DNA of 32,080 bases from Candidatus Aminicenantota bacterium (GTDB lineage Bacteria > Acidobacteriota > Aminicenantia > UBA2199), in NCBI GenBank assembly GCA_018262835.1, contig JADFDP010000001.1, positions 1 through 32,080 of the forward strand, written 5' to 3'. Below, in pieces: positions 1 to 8,200 of this stretch (position 1 is its first letter; each line of letters begins with the position of its first letter). Made by a program: the position numbers and the translations under genes. Under the pieces are notes generated by a model. That model saw only the letters and a program-made list of their open reading frames with translations. It was not told the DNA's origin and did not search any database.

Positions 1-147
1 TTTCTGCTTTTCCTTGTTCAGCAGTTCCTCGAACGATGAGATTGTCTTTTTTTCACTTTTTTTGTGCTGCACGACATTTTTTTTGTCCGCGTCCACCCAC
101 AAGTTGGCATGACAAACCGGGCAATGGATTTCGATCAGGTTGTCCAT
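1..147 (-). CDS. Small CPVC-motif protein, partial (3' end outside window)
   Basis: The first 49 residues are visible and the reading frame runs off the left edge. A CPVC pair sits at residues 9-12, followed by a lysine-rich charged stretch. The N-terminus resembles short zinc-ribbon-like or TFIIB-like starts, but only one cysteine pair is seen, so metal binding is unproven. The ATG at 145-147 is the first ATG in frame; the frame stays open a little further upstream, so a non-ATG start is possible. The gene is divergent from gltX. I do not recognise a specific family. Confidence 0.55.
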   Translation of the reverse strand, partial: MDNLIEIHCPVCHANLWVDADKKNVVQHKKSEKKTISSFEELLNKEKQK

Positions 148-242
148 ATCTTCAATTTTAATACAAGCCGGGGCAAATTTCAATAAGGGAAAAAGGAGAA
201 TAAAATATTTCCCCGGCGGCGGCAACAGGGCTGGCAGGCGGA

Positions 243-271
243 TTGACATGAGCGGCGAATTGCGGTAAAAA
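243..271 (+). promoter_or_regulatory. Putative sigma70-type promoter for gltX
   Basis: A perfect TTGACA (243-248) is followed after 17 bases by TAAAAA (266-271). A start site 6-8 bases further on would fall at about 278, next to the gltX ATG at 280. That would give an essentially leaderless mRNA, consistent with the absence of a clear Shine-Dalgarno sequence there. Confidence 0.45.
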
Positions 272-279
272 TAAACGAT

Positions 280-1779
280 ATGAGCAATCCTGAAAATGGC
301 CGGGTTCCCGTAGTCCGCTTCGCCCCGTCGCCGACCGGCTATCTCCACGTCGGCGGCGCCCGTACCGCCCTGTTCAATTTTTTGTTTGCCCGCCACCACG
401 GCGGCAAATTCATCCTGCGCATTGAAGACACCGACCAAAAGCGATTCCAGGCCGAGGCGCTGCAGGAGATATTCACTAGCTTGAAGTGGCTGGGCCTGCA
501 GTGGGACGAAGGCCCGGAAGCGGGCGGGGAGGGCGGGCCCTATTTCCAATCGCAGCGCACCGAGACCTATCGCCGTCATGCCGATCAATTGCTGGCCGCA
601 GGCAGGGCCTACCGCTGTTTTTGCAGTGAAGATCGCCTGACGCGCATGCGCGCGGAACAGGAAAAAGCCAAAATGGCCAATGGCTCGGGTTACGACCGCC
701 ACTGCCGGCTGCTGACCGAAGCGGAGGTGGCAGCGCTTCTGGCAGCGAACGCTCCGCACGTGATCCGGCTCAAGGTCCCCGACGACCGGGCCGTGGTCTT
801 CCGCGACCTGATCCGCGGCGAGATCTCCTACGACAGCGCCCAGCTGGATGACCTGGTGCTGCTCAAATCCGACGGCTTTCCGACCTATCACCTGGCCAAC
901 GTGGTTGACGACTACCTGATGCGGGTCACCCATGTGCTGCGCGGCGACGAATGGATCGCTTCCACGCCGAAGCACATGCTGATCTACGAGGCCTTTGGCT
1001 GGCCACCGCCTCTTTTTGCCCACATGCCGGTCATATTGGCTGCGGATGGGGGCAAGCTGTCCAAGCGACGCGGCGCCGCGTCCGTCCTGGACTACCAGCG
1101 CGCCGGCTACCTGCCGGAGGCCCTGCTGAATTTTCTGGTTCTGCTGGGCTGGGCCCCGGGAGGGGACCGCGAGATCATGACCCTGGACGAAATGATTGCC
1201 GCTTTTTCCCTGGAACGCGTCCAGGCCAAGGCGGCTGTTTTTGATGAAACCAAGCTGGAATGGATGAACGGTCACTACCTGCAGCAGCGCAGCGAGGAAT
1301 CCCTGCTGCCCGAAGTGATGGTCTGCTGGGAAAAACTCCTGCTGCCGCTCCCGGCGGCGCTCGCTGACAAAGCCTACGCCCGAAGGGTAATCGGACTTTT
1401 CAAGGATCGCAGCAAGAAAATCATTGAGATCGCCGAAAATTCGGGTTACTTTTTCCGCGATCCGGCCGCATATGACCCGCAGGCGGCCAGGAAATATTTC
1501 AAGAGAGAAACCCTGTCGATCCTTGAACTTTTATCTGAAAAACTGGCTGCCCAGGAACCGTTCGGCCGCGAAGCCCTGGAGGGGCTCTATCGCCAGGTTG
1601 CCGAAGGGCTGGGTTTGCCGGCCGGCAAGCTGATCCATCCGACGCGGCTGGCGGCGAGCGGCGTTAGCTCAGGCCCCGGTCTGTTTGCAATGCTGGAGGT
1701 GCTGGGCAAGGAAACGGTCATCCGCCGCCTGCAAAATGCCAGGAATTGGATCGCGGCCGCGGCGGACACAAAGGAATGA
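280..1779 (+). CDS. gltX: Glutamyl-tRNA synthetase
   Basis: This class I aminoacyl-tRNA synthetase charges tRNA with glutamate using ATP in the cytoplasm. The HIGH-type signature lies in PSPTGYLHVGG (residues 16-26) and the KMSKS-type loop is KLSKR (259-263). The 499-residue length is normal for bacterial GluRS, and the C-terminal helical region fits the anticodon-binding domain. A CFC pair (113-115) and HCR (141-143) resemble the zinc site of the E. coli enzyme, but the usual final CxH histidine is replaced by leucine, so zinc binding is uncertain. The ATG at 280 has no good Shine-Dalgarno and may be leaderless. glnS follows after 42 bases, so the two are probably co-transcribed. Whether the enzyme discriminates against tRNA-Gln cannot be judged here, although the neighbouring GlnRS suggests it can. 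Confidence 0.96.
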   Translation: MSNPENGRVPVVRFAPSPTGYLHVGGARTALFNFLFARHHGGKFILRIEDTDQKRFQAEALQEIFTSLKWLGLQWDEGPEAGGEGGPYFQSQRTETYRRHADQLLAAGRAYRCFCSEDRLTRMRAEQEKAKMANGSGYDRHCRLLTEAEVAALLAANAPHVIRLKVPDDRAVVFRDLIRGEISYDSAQLDDLVLLKSDGFPTYHLANVVDDYLMRVTHVLRGDEWIASTPKHMLIYEAFGWPPPLFAHMPVILAADGGKLSKRRGAASVLDYQRAGYLPEALLNFLVLLGWAPGGDREIMTLDEMIAAFSLERVQAKAAVFDETKLEWMNGHYLQQRSEESLLPEVMVCWEKLLLPLPAALADKAYARRVIGLFKDRSKKIIEIAENSGYFFRDPAAYDPQAARKYFKRETLSILELLSEKLAAQEPFGREALEGLYRQVAEGLGLPAGKLIHPTRLAASGVSSGPGLFAMLEVLGKETVIRRLQNARNWIAAAADTKE

Positions 1780-1821
1780 AGAGCGTGGGCCTGCATCCTG
1801 ACATCCAATTGCGAGGTCAAA

Positions 1822-3519
1822 ATGGCCGCTGAAGATTTTACTCCGGGATTGAATTTTATCCGCACCATCATAGAAGCCGACATCAAGGCCGCGAAAAACG
1901 GCGGACGCGTCCACACCCGTTTCCCGCCCGAACCCAACGGCTATCTCCATATCGGCCACGCCAAGTCCATCTGCCTCAATTTCGGTCTGGCCGCGGAGTA
2001 CAGGGGATTGTGCAACCTGCGTTTTGACGATACCAACCCCGGCAAGGAGGACGTCGAATATGTCGATTCCATCATGGCCGACGTGCGCTGGCTGGGCTTT
2101 GACTGGCAGGATCGCCTTTACTACGCTTCCGATTATTTTGAGCAGCTCTATCAATTTGCCCTGCACTTGATCCGCACCGGCAAAGCGTATGTCTGCGCCT
2201 TGACGGCAGATCAGATGCGGGAGTACCGGGGTACGCTGACCGACCCCGGCAAAAACAGCCCCTGCCGGGACCGTTCTCCCGAGGAGAGTTTGGACCTTTT
2301 CCAGCGCATGCGCGCCGGGGAGTTCCCCGACGGTGCCTATGTGCTGCGGGCCAGGATCGACATGGCCTCGCCCAACCTGAACATGCGCGACCCGGTCCTT
2401 TACCGCATCCGCCGCGAAAGCCACCACCGGACCGGGGACCGCTGGTGCATCTATCCCATGTACGATTATACCCATCCGATCTCCGACGCCCTGGAAGGGA
2501 TCACCCATTCCATCTGCACCCTGGAATTCGAGGATCATCGGCCGTTTTACGACTGGGTCCTCGACCAGCTGCCCGTTCCCTGCCACCCGCAGCAGATCGA
2601 ATTCGCCCGCTTGAATCTGAGCTACACCGTGATGAGCAAGCGCAAGCTGCTGGAATTGGTCGACAAGGCCTACGTGCGTGGCTGGGATGATCCGCGCCTG
2701 CCGACCATCGCCGGCCTGCGCCGCCGCGGCTATACGCCGGAAGCCATCCGTTATTTCGCCGAGCTCGTCGGCGTGGCCAAGCGCGAGAGCATGGTCGACA
2801 TGGCCCTGCTGGAGCATTGCCTGCGCGAGGACCTGAACCGGCGGGCCAGGCGGGTGATGGCCGTTCTGCGACCTTTGAAGGTCGTCATCACCAATTATCC
2901 CGAGCATCAGGTGGAAGAGCTGGCAGCCGAGAACAACCCGGAGGATCCGGGGATGGGCACCCGCAAGCTGCCTTTCTCGCGCGAGATCTACATCGAACAG
3001 GACGACTTCCGCGAAGACCCGCCCAAAAAATTTTTCCGCTTGTCTCCTGGAAAAGAGATTCGTCTCAAACATGCTTACTATATCCGCTGCGACCAGGTGG
3101 TCAAGGACACGAGCGGCAATATCAGCGAATTGCGCTGCAGCTACGACCCCGATTCCCGCGGCGGCGGGACCCAGGACGGGCGCAAGGTGCTGGGCACCTC
3201 GCACTGGGTGTCGGCCGCCCACGCCGTCGACGCCGAAGTGCGCCTGTATGACAAGCTTCTTTCCGTGCCCGATCCGGCCGACGAAAAAGAGGGAAAAGAT
3301 TTCAAGGAGTACCTGAATCCGGTTTCCTTGGAGATCGTGAAGGGCTGCAAACTGGAACCCGGCCTGGCCGCGGCCAGCCCCGGCGATCGCTTCCAATTCC
3401 TGCGCCAGGGCTATTTCTGCGTGGACAGTGATTCTTCCCCGGAACAACTGGTCTTCAACCGCGCCGTCACCCTGCGCGATTCCTGGGCCAAGATCGAAAA
3501 AGCGCGGCAGAACAAATGA
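1822..3519 (+). CDS. glnS: Glutaminyl-tRNA synthetase
   Basis: This enzyme ligates glutamine directly to tRNA-Gln. The GlnRS form of the class I signature is present as [13 protein letters not shown] (residues 36-48), and the KMSKS loop is VMSKRK (270-275). The 565-residue length and the C-terminal two-barrel anticodon-binding region match bacterial GlnRS. The start has a GAGG Shine-Dalgarno a few bases upstream and follows gltX closely. GlnRS is patchily distributed in bacteria and is generally thought to descend from a eukaryotic GluRS-like ancestor by transfer. Its presence implies that at least part of Gln-tRNA synthesis bypasses the GatCAB amidotransferase route. No gat genes are in the window. 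Confidence 0.96.
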   Translation: MAAEDFTPGLNFIRTIIEADIKAAKNGGRVHTRFPPEPNGYLHIGHAKSICLNFGLAAEYRGLCNLRFDDTNPGKEDVEYVDSIMADVRWLGFDWQDRLYYASDYFEQLYQFALHLIRTGKAYVCALTADQMREYRGTLTDPGKNSPCRDRSPEESLDLFQRMRAGEFPDGAYVLRARIDMASPNLNMRDPVLYRIRRESHHRTGDRWCIYPMYDYTHPISDALEGITHSICTLEFEDHRPFYDWVLDQLPVPCHPQQIEFARLNLSYTVMSKRKLLELVDKAYVRGWDDPRLPTIAGLRRRGYTPEAIRYFAELVGVAKRESMVDMALLEHCLREDLNRRARRVMAVLRPLKVVITNYPEHQVEELAAENNPEDPGMGTRKLPFSREIYIEQDDFREDPPKKFFRLSPGKEIRLKHAYYIRCDQVVKDTSGNISELRCSYDPDSRGGGTQDGRKVLGTSHWVSAAHAVDAEVRLYDKLLSVPDPADEKEGKDFKEYLNPVSLEIVKGCKLEPGLAAASPGDRFQFLRQGYFCVDSDSSPEQLVFNRAVTLRDSWAKIEKARQNK

Positions 3520-3577
3520 TTTTTTTAACTAATTCCGGTCTCCAGCAGGGTGTCGCACTCACCGATAGACAGGCGAG

Positions 3578-3606
3578 TTGCAAATGTTTCCGCTCCCGGG
3601 TATTAT
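3578..3606 (+). promoter_or_regulatory. Putative promoter of the GRAM/PH-like gene
   Basis: TTGCAA (3578-3583), a 17-base spacer and TATTAT (3601-3606) form a good sigma70-like promoter. The predicted start near 3613 coincides with the AGGAGG Shine-Dalgarno at 3612-3617, so the leader would be only about 10 bases. Confidence 0.5.
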
Positions 3607-3622
3607 AAGTCAGGAGGCGAAC

Positions 3623-4000
3623 ATGAAACCCGATTGGCTTCAGGAAAGTGAAACCGTGCTGGGAGACTGGCCGGTCTACATCGGTGAACCACGGCCCAAT
3701 TCGCCAAAGATCACCGGCAGGCTCCATGTCACCGACCGCCGGGTCGTCTTTGCCGCCGGCCTTGATCTGGCCGAGAATGCCGGGCCGGAAATCATGCTCC
3801 GGCGGAAAGCATTTGCGGAATCCGATCATCTTCGCGCGATCCCCCTTGACCAGGTTCGTGCAGCCGAGATCGTCAAAAAAAAGCTCATCCTCAAATCCCT
3901 TTTGCTGACGCTGAAATCAGGCGAACAGATTGATTTCCAGTTCGGCGCTGCTTCTCCGGTCAAGGCCTTGGATTTCATCAAGGAGCGGGCCGGTTGCTGA
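3623..4000 (+). CDS. Small GRAM/bacterial PH-like domain protein
   Basis: The protein has 125 residues, no signal peptide and no membrane segment. The stretch ITGRLHVTDRRVVFA (residues 30-44) matches the beta-hairpin pattern of GRAM or bacterial PH domains, where a 'G.L.vT..R..f' strand pair is typical. The hydrophobic strands after residue 85 complete a small beta fold ending in a helix. GRAM/PH domains often bind lipids or partner proteins; the role here is unknown. The start at 3623 is chosen because AGGAGG lies 5 bases upstream; the longer open frame would begin with a TTG that coincides with the predicted -35 box. The gene appears monocistronic, between glnS and the propeller gene. Confidence 0.75.
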   Translation: MKPDWLQESETVLGDWPVYIGEPRPNSPKITGRLHVTDRRVVFAAGLDLAENAGPEIMLRRKAFAESDHLRAIPLDQVRAAEIVKKKLILKSLLLTLKSGEQIDFQFGAASPVKALDFIKERAGC

Positions 4001-4046
4001 ATTGCATTAAGCAAAAAACCAATCTCCGCACCTTACGTCTTGAAGG

Positions 4047-4075
4047 TTGACATTTCAGTTGTATTTCATAACAAT
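4047..4075 (+). promoter_or_regulatory. Putative promoter of the tectonin-repeat gene
   Basis: A perfect TTGACA (4047-4052) is followed by a 16-17 base spacer and TAACAA/AACAAT (4069-4075). The leader would be about 90 bases before the GTG at 4175, and it contains a short inverted repeat, ATTGA/TCAAT, at 4104-4119. Confidence 0.4.
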
Positions 4076-4174
4076 ACAGGCAAGAGGCCAATTGATAATT
4101 GAAATTGATCGCGGTCAATCGAATCTCAGGGCGAGTTGGTTTGTTTCTCAATTTTAAGACAGAGGAGGTCATTC

Positions 4175-5401
4175 GTGAAAAGAAAAGTCTTTTTATTCGT
4201 TTTGATGGTCCTGATATCATCGCTTCTCTTGCCTGGGCAGGCAGGTTTCAGGAAATCGGTGGGAAAAGCCGGTGACTGGGCTGGTACGATCGCCGGCGCG
4301 GCACTGAACAGCAAAATCTACACTGCCGAAGCGAGTGGCGCCCTGTACGTGACCGATCCGGCATCGGGTGCTTGGAGGCAGATCGGTAAAAACGATTTTG
4401 CCAACACAAAATTCCTTTTCGCCGCGGCGGGCAAATTGTTTTCCATTGAAAAAGACGGCAGCCTGTATGCCATCAGCCCGGCGGACGGCTCATGGAAAGG
4501 GATCGGCACGGCGGGCAGCTGGGTCGGCACTATCGCCGGCGCGGCGCTGAACAACAAAGTCTATACTGTCGAAGCGAGCGGCGCCCTGTACGTGACCGAC
4601 CCGGCTTCGGGTGCCTGGAAGCAGGTCGGAAAAAATGATTTCGCCAACAGCAAATTTCTTTTTGCCGCGGCGGGCAAATTGTTTTCCATTGAAAAAGATG
4701 GCAGCTTGTATGCCATCAGTTCCACCGATGGTTCTTGGAAACGGCTTGGTCGGGCGGGAGCTTGGGCGGGCACTATCTGCGGCATCGGTTCCGACAACCG
4801 CATCCTGACCGTAGAGGCCAGCGGCTCCCTTTATGAGACCGACACGGCCAGCGGTGCTTGGAAACAGTTGGGTCAGCCCGCCTTTGCCGGCACCCGCTTC
4901 ATGTTCATGTGCGGCAACAATCTGTATACGATCGATAAGGGAGGCAGCCTCTATCAGGTGAACGTGGGCGGCACGGGTCAACCAGATGCGCCTCTACCGA
5001 CCCAACCGGCGATCAGTGAAAAAAGCGCTGCCGCCGTTGCCGGCAACCTCACGTTCGCTTTCATGGGCAAGTGGGTGGGTGACACGGCCACATATGAAAA
5101 AGATCCGGTTTACAAGGAGGCTGTCAGGACCAGCCCGGAGATGGCCAAGGCGGCGCTGGGAATGCTGAAGACCATGGTCATGAACGTGACTCTTGACGGC
5201 ATTACCATGGAGATCATGGGCGAGAAGATCGGGCCGATCCAGTTTACGGTCATTACCTCCTCGGGGAACACGCTGACCATCGAAAGCGTGGAACCGGGCA
5301 AGCCGGCGACTCGCCAGGACATTCTTTTCCTCGATGCCAAGCACATCAAAATGGCAGAAAAGGGTAACGAGGCCAAGGCGCTGTTCCTGGTCAAGCAATA
5401 A
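4175..5401 (+). CDS. Secreted six-blade tectonin-type propeller protein with unknown C-terminal domain
   Basis: The chosen start is a GTG at 4175 because AGAGGAGG sits just upstream; it gives 408 residues beginning with a signal peptide (about 1-22, ending near GQA). Six repeats of about 40 residues follow (roughly 25-265), each with a 'G.LY' strand and most closing on a 'W..(I/L/V)G' motif. This is the pattern of tectonin or beta-propeller blades, arranged as three 81-residue pairs. A Pro-rich linker precedes a C-terminal region of about 120 residues rich in beta-strand, resembling small lipocalin-like secreted domains but not identified. The protein is probably periplasmic or extracellular. 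Tectonin propellers often bind carbohydrate or lipopolysaccharide, so ligand binding is a reasonable inference. It appears to be its own transcription unit. Confidence 0.85.
   Translation: MKRKVFLFVLMVLISSLLLPGQAGFRKSVGKAGDWAGTIAGAALNSKIYTAEASGALYVTDPASGAWRQIGKNDFANTKFLFAAAGKLFSIEKDGSLYAISPADGSWKGIGTAGSWVGTIAGAALNNKVYTVEASGALYVTDPASGAWKQVGKNDFANSKFLFAAAGKLFSIEKDGSLYAISSTDGSWKRLGRAGAWAGTICGIGSDNRILTVEASGSLYETDTASGAWKQLGQPAFAGTRFMFMCGNNLYTIDKGGSLYQVNVGGTGQPDAPLPTQPAISEKSAAAVAGNLTFAFMGKWVGDTATYEKDPVYKEAVRTSPEMAKAALGMLKTMVMNVTLDGITMEIMGEKIGPIQFTVITSSGNTLTIESVEPGKPATRQDILFLDAKHIKMAEKGNEAKALFLVKQ
4258..4986. repeat. Three tandem 243-bp repeats inside the tectonin gene
   Basis: The coding sequence repeats with a period of 243 bp (81 codons). 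Units one and two are very similar: a 35-base run at 4421-4455 recurs exactly at 4664-4698, and the 60 bases up to 4440 differ from their counterpart at about 8 positions. Unit three (from about 4744) is clearly more diverged. Boundaries are approximate. Confidence 0.85.
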
Positions 5402-5440
5402 TCGCTGGAAAAGAAACTGCAGCCATAGTCCCTGGTACGC

Positions 5441-5469
5441 TTTACTTTAGAACCGCTGCTTGTTAGAAT
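5441..5469 (+). promoter_or_regulatory. Putative promoter of the rhomboid gene
   Basis: TTTACT (5441-5446), a 17-base spacer and TAGAAT (5464-5469) lie about 30 bases before the start codon. A start site near 5476 would keep the AGGGGG Shine-Dalgarno (5481-5486) in the leader. Confidence 0.45.
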
Positions 5470-5499
5470 GGATGTTTTTAAGGGGGACGGTCATAAATT

Positions 5500-6273
5500 A
5501 TGTTCATACCGCTCAAAGATTACAACCCGACCCGCCGTCCTGCCGTGGCGGTCGTCCTGATCATCCTGCTCAATTTTTCCGTTTTTTTTTACCAGAGTTA
5601 TCTGTCGCGTGAGCACCTGGAGAACCCCCTGCGTGCCTCCGACCTGCAGCCGTTGGCCTGGCCCTCCAGCCTGGAATATTTCATCCTGAAAGACGGACTG
5701 GTCCCGCGCGAGCTGGTCCGGCAGCAAAACCTGGAAATGCCCGTGGGCACGGACCGCTGGGGCCATGATGTCGTTTACCGCCGTCAGGTTTCCCCTCCGC
5801 TTAGCCTGCTTTTATCGCTTTTCATGCATGGTTCATGGCTGCATTTGCTGGGCAACATGCTTTTTTTGTGGATCTTCGGCAACAACATTGAAGACCGGCT
5901 GGGCCGGATCAAATTCGTTGTATTCTATCTGCTTTGCGGTGTCGCCGCCAGCTTGACCCATGTGTTGTTCAACCTCGATTCGCTGATCCCGGTCATCGGC
6001 GCCAGCGGCGCGGTTTCCGGGGTAATGGGCGCTTACCTGGTGCTTTTCCCGACGGCGCGCGTCCGTACCCTCGTCTTCATCTTCGTCCTGGTTACGACCA
6101 TGGATATTCCAGCCGCCGTCTTTCTGGTTATCTGGTTCCTCTTTCAATTCCTATCCGCCGGAAGCGGCTCGGGCATCGCCTGGCTGGCCCATATCGGCGG
6201 ATTCGTCCTGGGATTTCTCCTGATCCAGTTTCTTGCGGATAAAAAAAAGCCCTATATGGAAGTTGTTTCGTGA
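5500..6273 (+). CDS. Rhomboid-family intramembrane serine protease
   Basis: Rhomboids cut transmembrane substrates within the lipid bilayer. The family landmarks are in order: an N-terminal membrane segment (about 13-31), the HGSWLHLLGNMLFLW loop/helix, the nucleophile in GASG (Ser169), and the second catalytic residue in HIGG (His231). These form the Ser-His dyad. Several further hydrophobic helices bring the total to about six. The 257-residue length suits the compact bacterial form; the long loop between the first membrane segment and the HGSW motif (about 35-105) is polar. AGGGGG precedes the ATG by 13 bases, a long but usable spacing. ridA follows after 24 bases and is probably co-transcribed. 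Substrates cannot be predicted. Confidence 0.93.
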   Translation: MFIPLKDYNPTRRPAVAVVLIILLNFSVFFYQSYLSREHLENPLRASDLQPLAWPSSLEYFILKDGLVPRELVRQQNLEMPVGTDRWGHDVVYRRQVSPPLSLLLSLFMHGSWLHLLGNMLFLWIFGNNIEDRLGRIKFVVFYLLCGVAASLTHVLFNLDSLIPVIGASGAVSGVMGAYLVLFPTARVRTLVFIFVLVTTMDIPAAVFLVIWFLFQFLSAGSGSGIAWLAHIGGFVLGFLLIQFLADKKKPYMEVVS

Positions 6274-6297
6274 TTTCTTAGCCGACAGGAGGCCATG

Positions 6298-6684
6298 ATG
6301 GAAAAACAAGTTATCAGTTCCGCCCAGGCGCCGCAGGCGCTGGGTCCCTACTCGCAGGCCGTGCGCTGGGGAAACCTGCTATTCCTTTCCGGCCAGGTGG
6401 GCATCGATCCTGAAACCGGCAAACTGGCGGAGGGAGGCGTGGAGGCCCAGGCCCGACAGGTTTTTAAAAATCTCGCCGCCGTATTGGCAGCGGCCGGGAT
6501 CAATCTCCGCCGGCTGCTGAAAACCACCGTGTTCTTGAAGGACATGGCCCATTTCAAGGCCGTCAATGAGATATACGCCGCCCAGGTGCCGCCGCCCTAC
6601 CCGGCCCGCGCCGCGGTGGCCGTCAAAGAATTGCCGCTTGGGGCTGAAGTCGAGATCGAAGCCATCGCCGCGATGACGGATTGA
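6298..6684 (+). CDS. ridA: RidA/YjgF family enamine-imine deaminase
   Basis: RidA hydrolyses reactive 2-aminoacrylate-type enamines and imines formed by PLP enzymes, releasing 2-oxo acids and ammonia, and normally works as a cytoplasmic trimer. Family motifs are present: GPYSQAV (residues 16-22), SGQVGIDPETG (31-41), and the conserved arginine in PYPARAAV (Arg104) that binds the substrate carboxylate. The 128-residue length is standard. Two ATGs are adjacent; the second (6298) is chosen because AGGAGG at 6287-6292 is 5 bases away, versus 2 for the first. The gene lies between rhomboid and an ABC ATPase pair, with short gaps suggesting one operon. Confidence 0.93.
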   Translation: MEKQVISSAQAPQALGPYSQAVRWGNLLFLSGQVGIDPETGKLAEGGVEAQARQVFKNLAAVLAAAGINLRRLLKTTVFLKDMAHFKAVNEIYAAQVPPPYPARAAVAVKELPLGAEVEIEAIAAMTD

Positions 6685-6709
6685 GCTGCCGGATCTCCTT
6701 CACGGACTG

Positions 6710-7462
6710 ATGGACATCTTGCGGGCGGAAGACCTCTGGATTGAAAAAAGCGCCGCCGGCGGGCCGCCGCCGATCCTGCGCGGCGTCCATTTGGGGATCC
6801 CGGCAGGCCAGGTCACGGTCCTGCTGGGAGAAAGCGGGGCGGGCAAGTCCCTCCTGGCCCGGGCTTTGTCCGGCCTGTTGCCCGAGAATTTTTCCATCAG
6901 CCGCGGGCGGATCTGGTATCGCCGGCAACTCATGGATACGCCGGGATCATGGAGCGGGGTGCGCGGCAGGAAAATATTCTACGCGCCGCAAAACGCCGCC
7001 GCCAGTCTGAATCCCGTCCTGACCATTGGCCGGCAGATCCGTGAGACCAGCCGCTTGAGCGAGAATGAGATCACGGAACTGCTCGCGCACCTGCAATTTG
7101 CCGACCCCGAACGCATCCTGCATTCCTATCCTTTCAGCTTGAGCGGCGGCGAAAACCAGCGCTGCCTGCTGGCCATGGCCCTGTCCGGCCATGCCGAACT
7201 CCTGATCCTGGATGAGCCTACAGCCGAACTCGATGTCGCGGCGCAGGAGGAATTTGTCCGGGTATTGCAGGCCCGGCAGCGCTCCGGCTCCCTGACGGTC
7301 CTGCTGATTTCCCATCATTTAGGGTTTGTCAAAAACATCGCTCAACAACTGTGCGTGATGTACCGGGGTGAATTGGTGGACGCCGGGGCACCGGAAACCG
7401 TTTTGGGCTCTCCTGGGCATGCCTATACCCGGGATATTGCCGCTTACCTGCGATCCGGTTGA
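6710..7462 (+). CDS. ABC transporter ATP-binding protein, peptide/nickel (NikD/DppD) type
   Basis: This is an ATP-hydrolysing subunit of an importer-type ABC system. Walker A is GESGAGKS (residues 40-47), the Q-loop region reads APQNAAASLNPVLT, the signature is LSGGENQ, Walker B is LLILDEPTAELD, and the H-loop is SHH. The 'SLNP' after the Q-loop is typical of oligopeptide/dipeptide/nickel ATPases. At 250 residues it lacks the C-terminal oligopeptide extension of OppD/DppD and is closer to NikD in size. No strong Shine-Dalgarno precedes the ATG. Its stop overlaps the next ATPase's start (TGATG). No permease or substrate-binding protein gene is present on either side, so the substrate is undetermined. 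Confidence 0.9.
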   Translation: MDILRAEDLWIEKSAAGGPPPILRGVHLGIPAGQVTVLLGESGAGKSLLARALSGLLPENFSISRGRIWYRRQLMDTPGSWSGVRGRKIFYAPQNAAASLNPVLTIGRQIRETSRLSENEITELLAHLQFADPERILHSYPFSLSGGENQRCLLAMALSGHAELLILDEPTAELDVAAQEEFVRVLQARQRSGSLTVLLISHHLGFVKNIAQQLCVMYRGELVDAGAPETVLGSPGHAYTRDIAAYLRSG

Positions 7463-8151
7463 TGGATATCCGCTTCCGCCTGCGCCAAGTCAGCAAAGCC
7501 TACGGCAACCGCGCTCACGGCCGGTCGTCCGTGGCGGTGCCGGCCCTGGCCGAAGTGGATTTTGACATCGGGGAACGACGGGTCAATGCCTTGGTCGGAA
7601 GATCGGGGGCGGGAAAATCGACCCTGGCCCGGCTGGTCATGGGCATGGAAATTCCCGACAGCGGCCTGGTGCTTTATCGCGATCGCCCTTTGGCCGAGGT
7701 GCCGAGAAAGGCTTTTTGCCGTCAAAACCAGATGATGTTCCAGAATCCTTACCTGGCGGTGAACCCGTCATTCACGGTGCGGCAGATCATTTTCGAGCCG
7801 CTGCGCATTATGGGCATGACCCTTTCGGCCTGCGCTGAAAAAGCAAGCGAAATCATGGAACTGCTGGAATTGTCCGCAACCTATCAAGGCCGCATGCCGC
7901 ATGAATTGTCGGGCGGCGAGCTGCAGCGCGTCTCCCTGGCGCGGGCTTTGGTTCTGGAACCGGAATTCCTGGTTTTGGACGAACCGTTTTCCGCTCTGGA
8001 TGACCTGACCGCCATGCGGGTTTTGCGGCAGTTCAAAAAAATTTTCCTGCGTCTGCGGCTGGGAATTTTATTCGTCAGCCATCATCCACGGCACGTCGAG
8101 GTTCTGGCCGACCGGGTGGCGGTCCTGGAACAGGGCAAAATTGTCGGCTAG
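7462..8151 (+). CDS. ABC transporter ATP-binding protein, peptide/nickel (NikE/DppF) type
   Basis: This is the second ATPase of a presumed heterodimer with the preceding gene. Walker A is GRSGAGKS (residues 46-53), followed by the Q-loop with QNPYLAVNPS, signature LSGGELQ, Walker B FLVLDEPFSALD and H-loop SHH. At 229 residues it is short even for NikE, ending soon after the H-loop. The ATG at 7462 shares one base with the TGA of the upstream gene, implying translational coupling; a TTG three bases earlier is the only alternative. Transcription converges with the M14 genes. The partner membrane subunits must be encoded elsewhere, or the pair has another role. Confidence 0.9.
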   Translation: MDIRFRLRQVSKAYGNRAHGRSSVAVPALAEVDFDIGERRVNALVGRSGAGKSTLARLVMGMEIPDSGLVLYRDRPLAEVPRKAFCRQNQMMFQNPYLAVNPSFTVRQIIFEPLRIMGMTLSACAEKASEIMELLELSATYQGRMPHELSGGELQRVSLARALVLEPEFLVLDEPFSALDDLTAMRVLRQFKKIFLRLRLGILFVSHHPRHVEVLADRVAVLEQGKIVG

Positions 8152-8200
8152 GAATCCAATAGGATCTCACCGGGCCGCGGTTCGAGCGCCAGAGCCCGCT

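Noticed and set aside
1669-3447. Long open frame of 592 codons on the minus strand opposite glnS
   Set aside because: It is antisense to a well-supported GlnRS gene, has low-complexity composition typical of GC-rich shadow frames, and shows no recognisable motif.
4104-4119. Inverted repeat ATTGA-6-TCAAT in the leader of the tectonin gene
   Set aside because: Five-base arms are too short to claim an operator without a known regulator or conservation.
8152-8200. Possible bidirectional terminator between converging ABC and M14 genes
   Set aside because: Only a 5-bp GAGCG/CGCTC pairing without a T-run was found, so termination cannot be supported.
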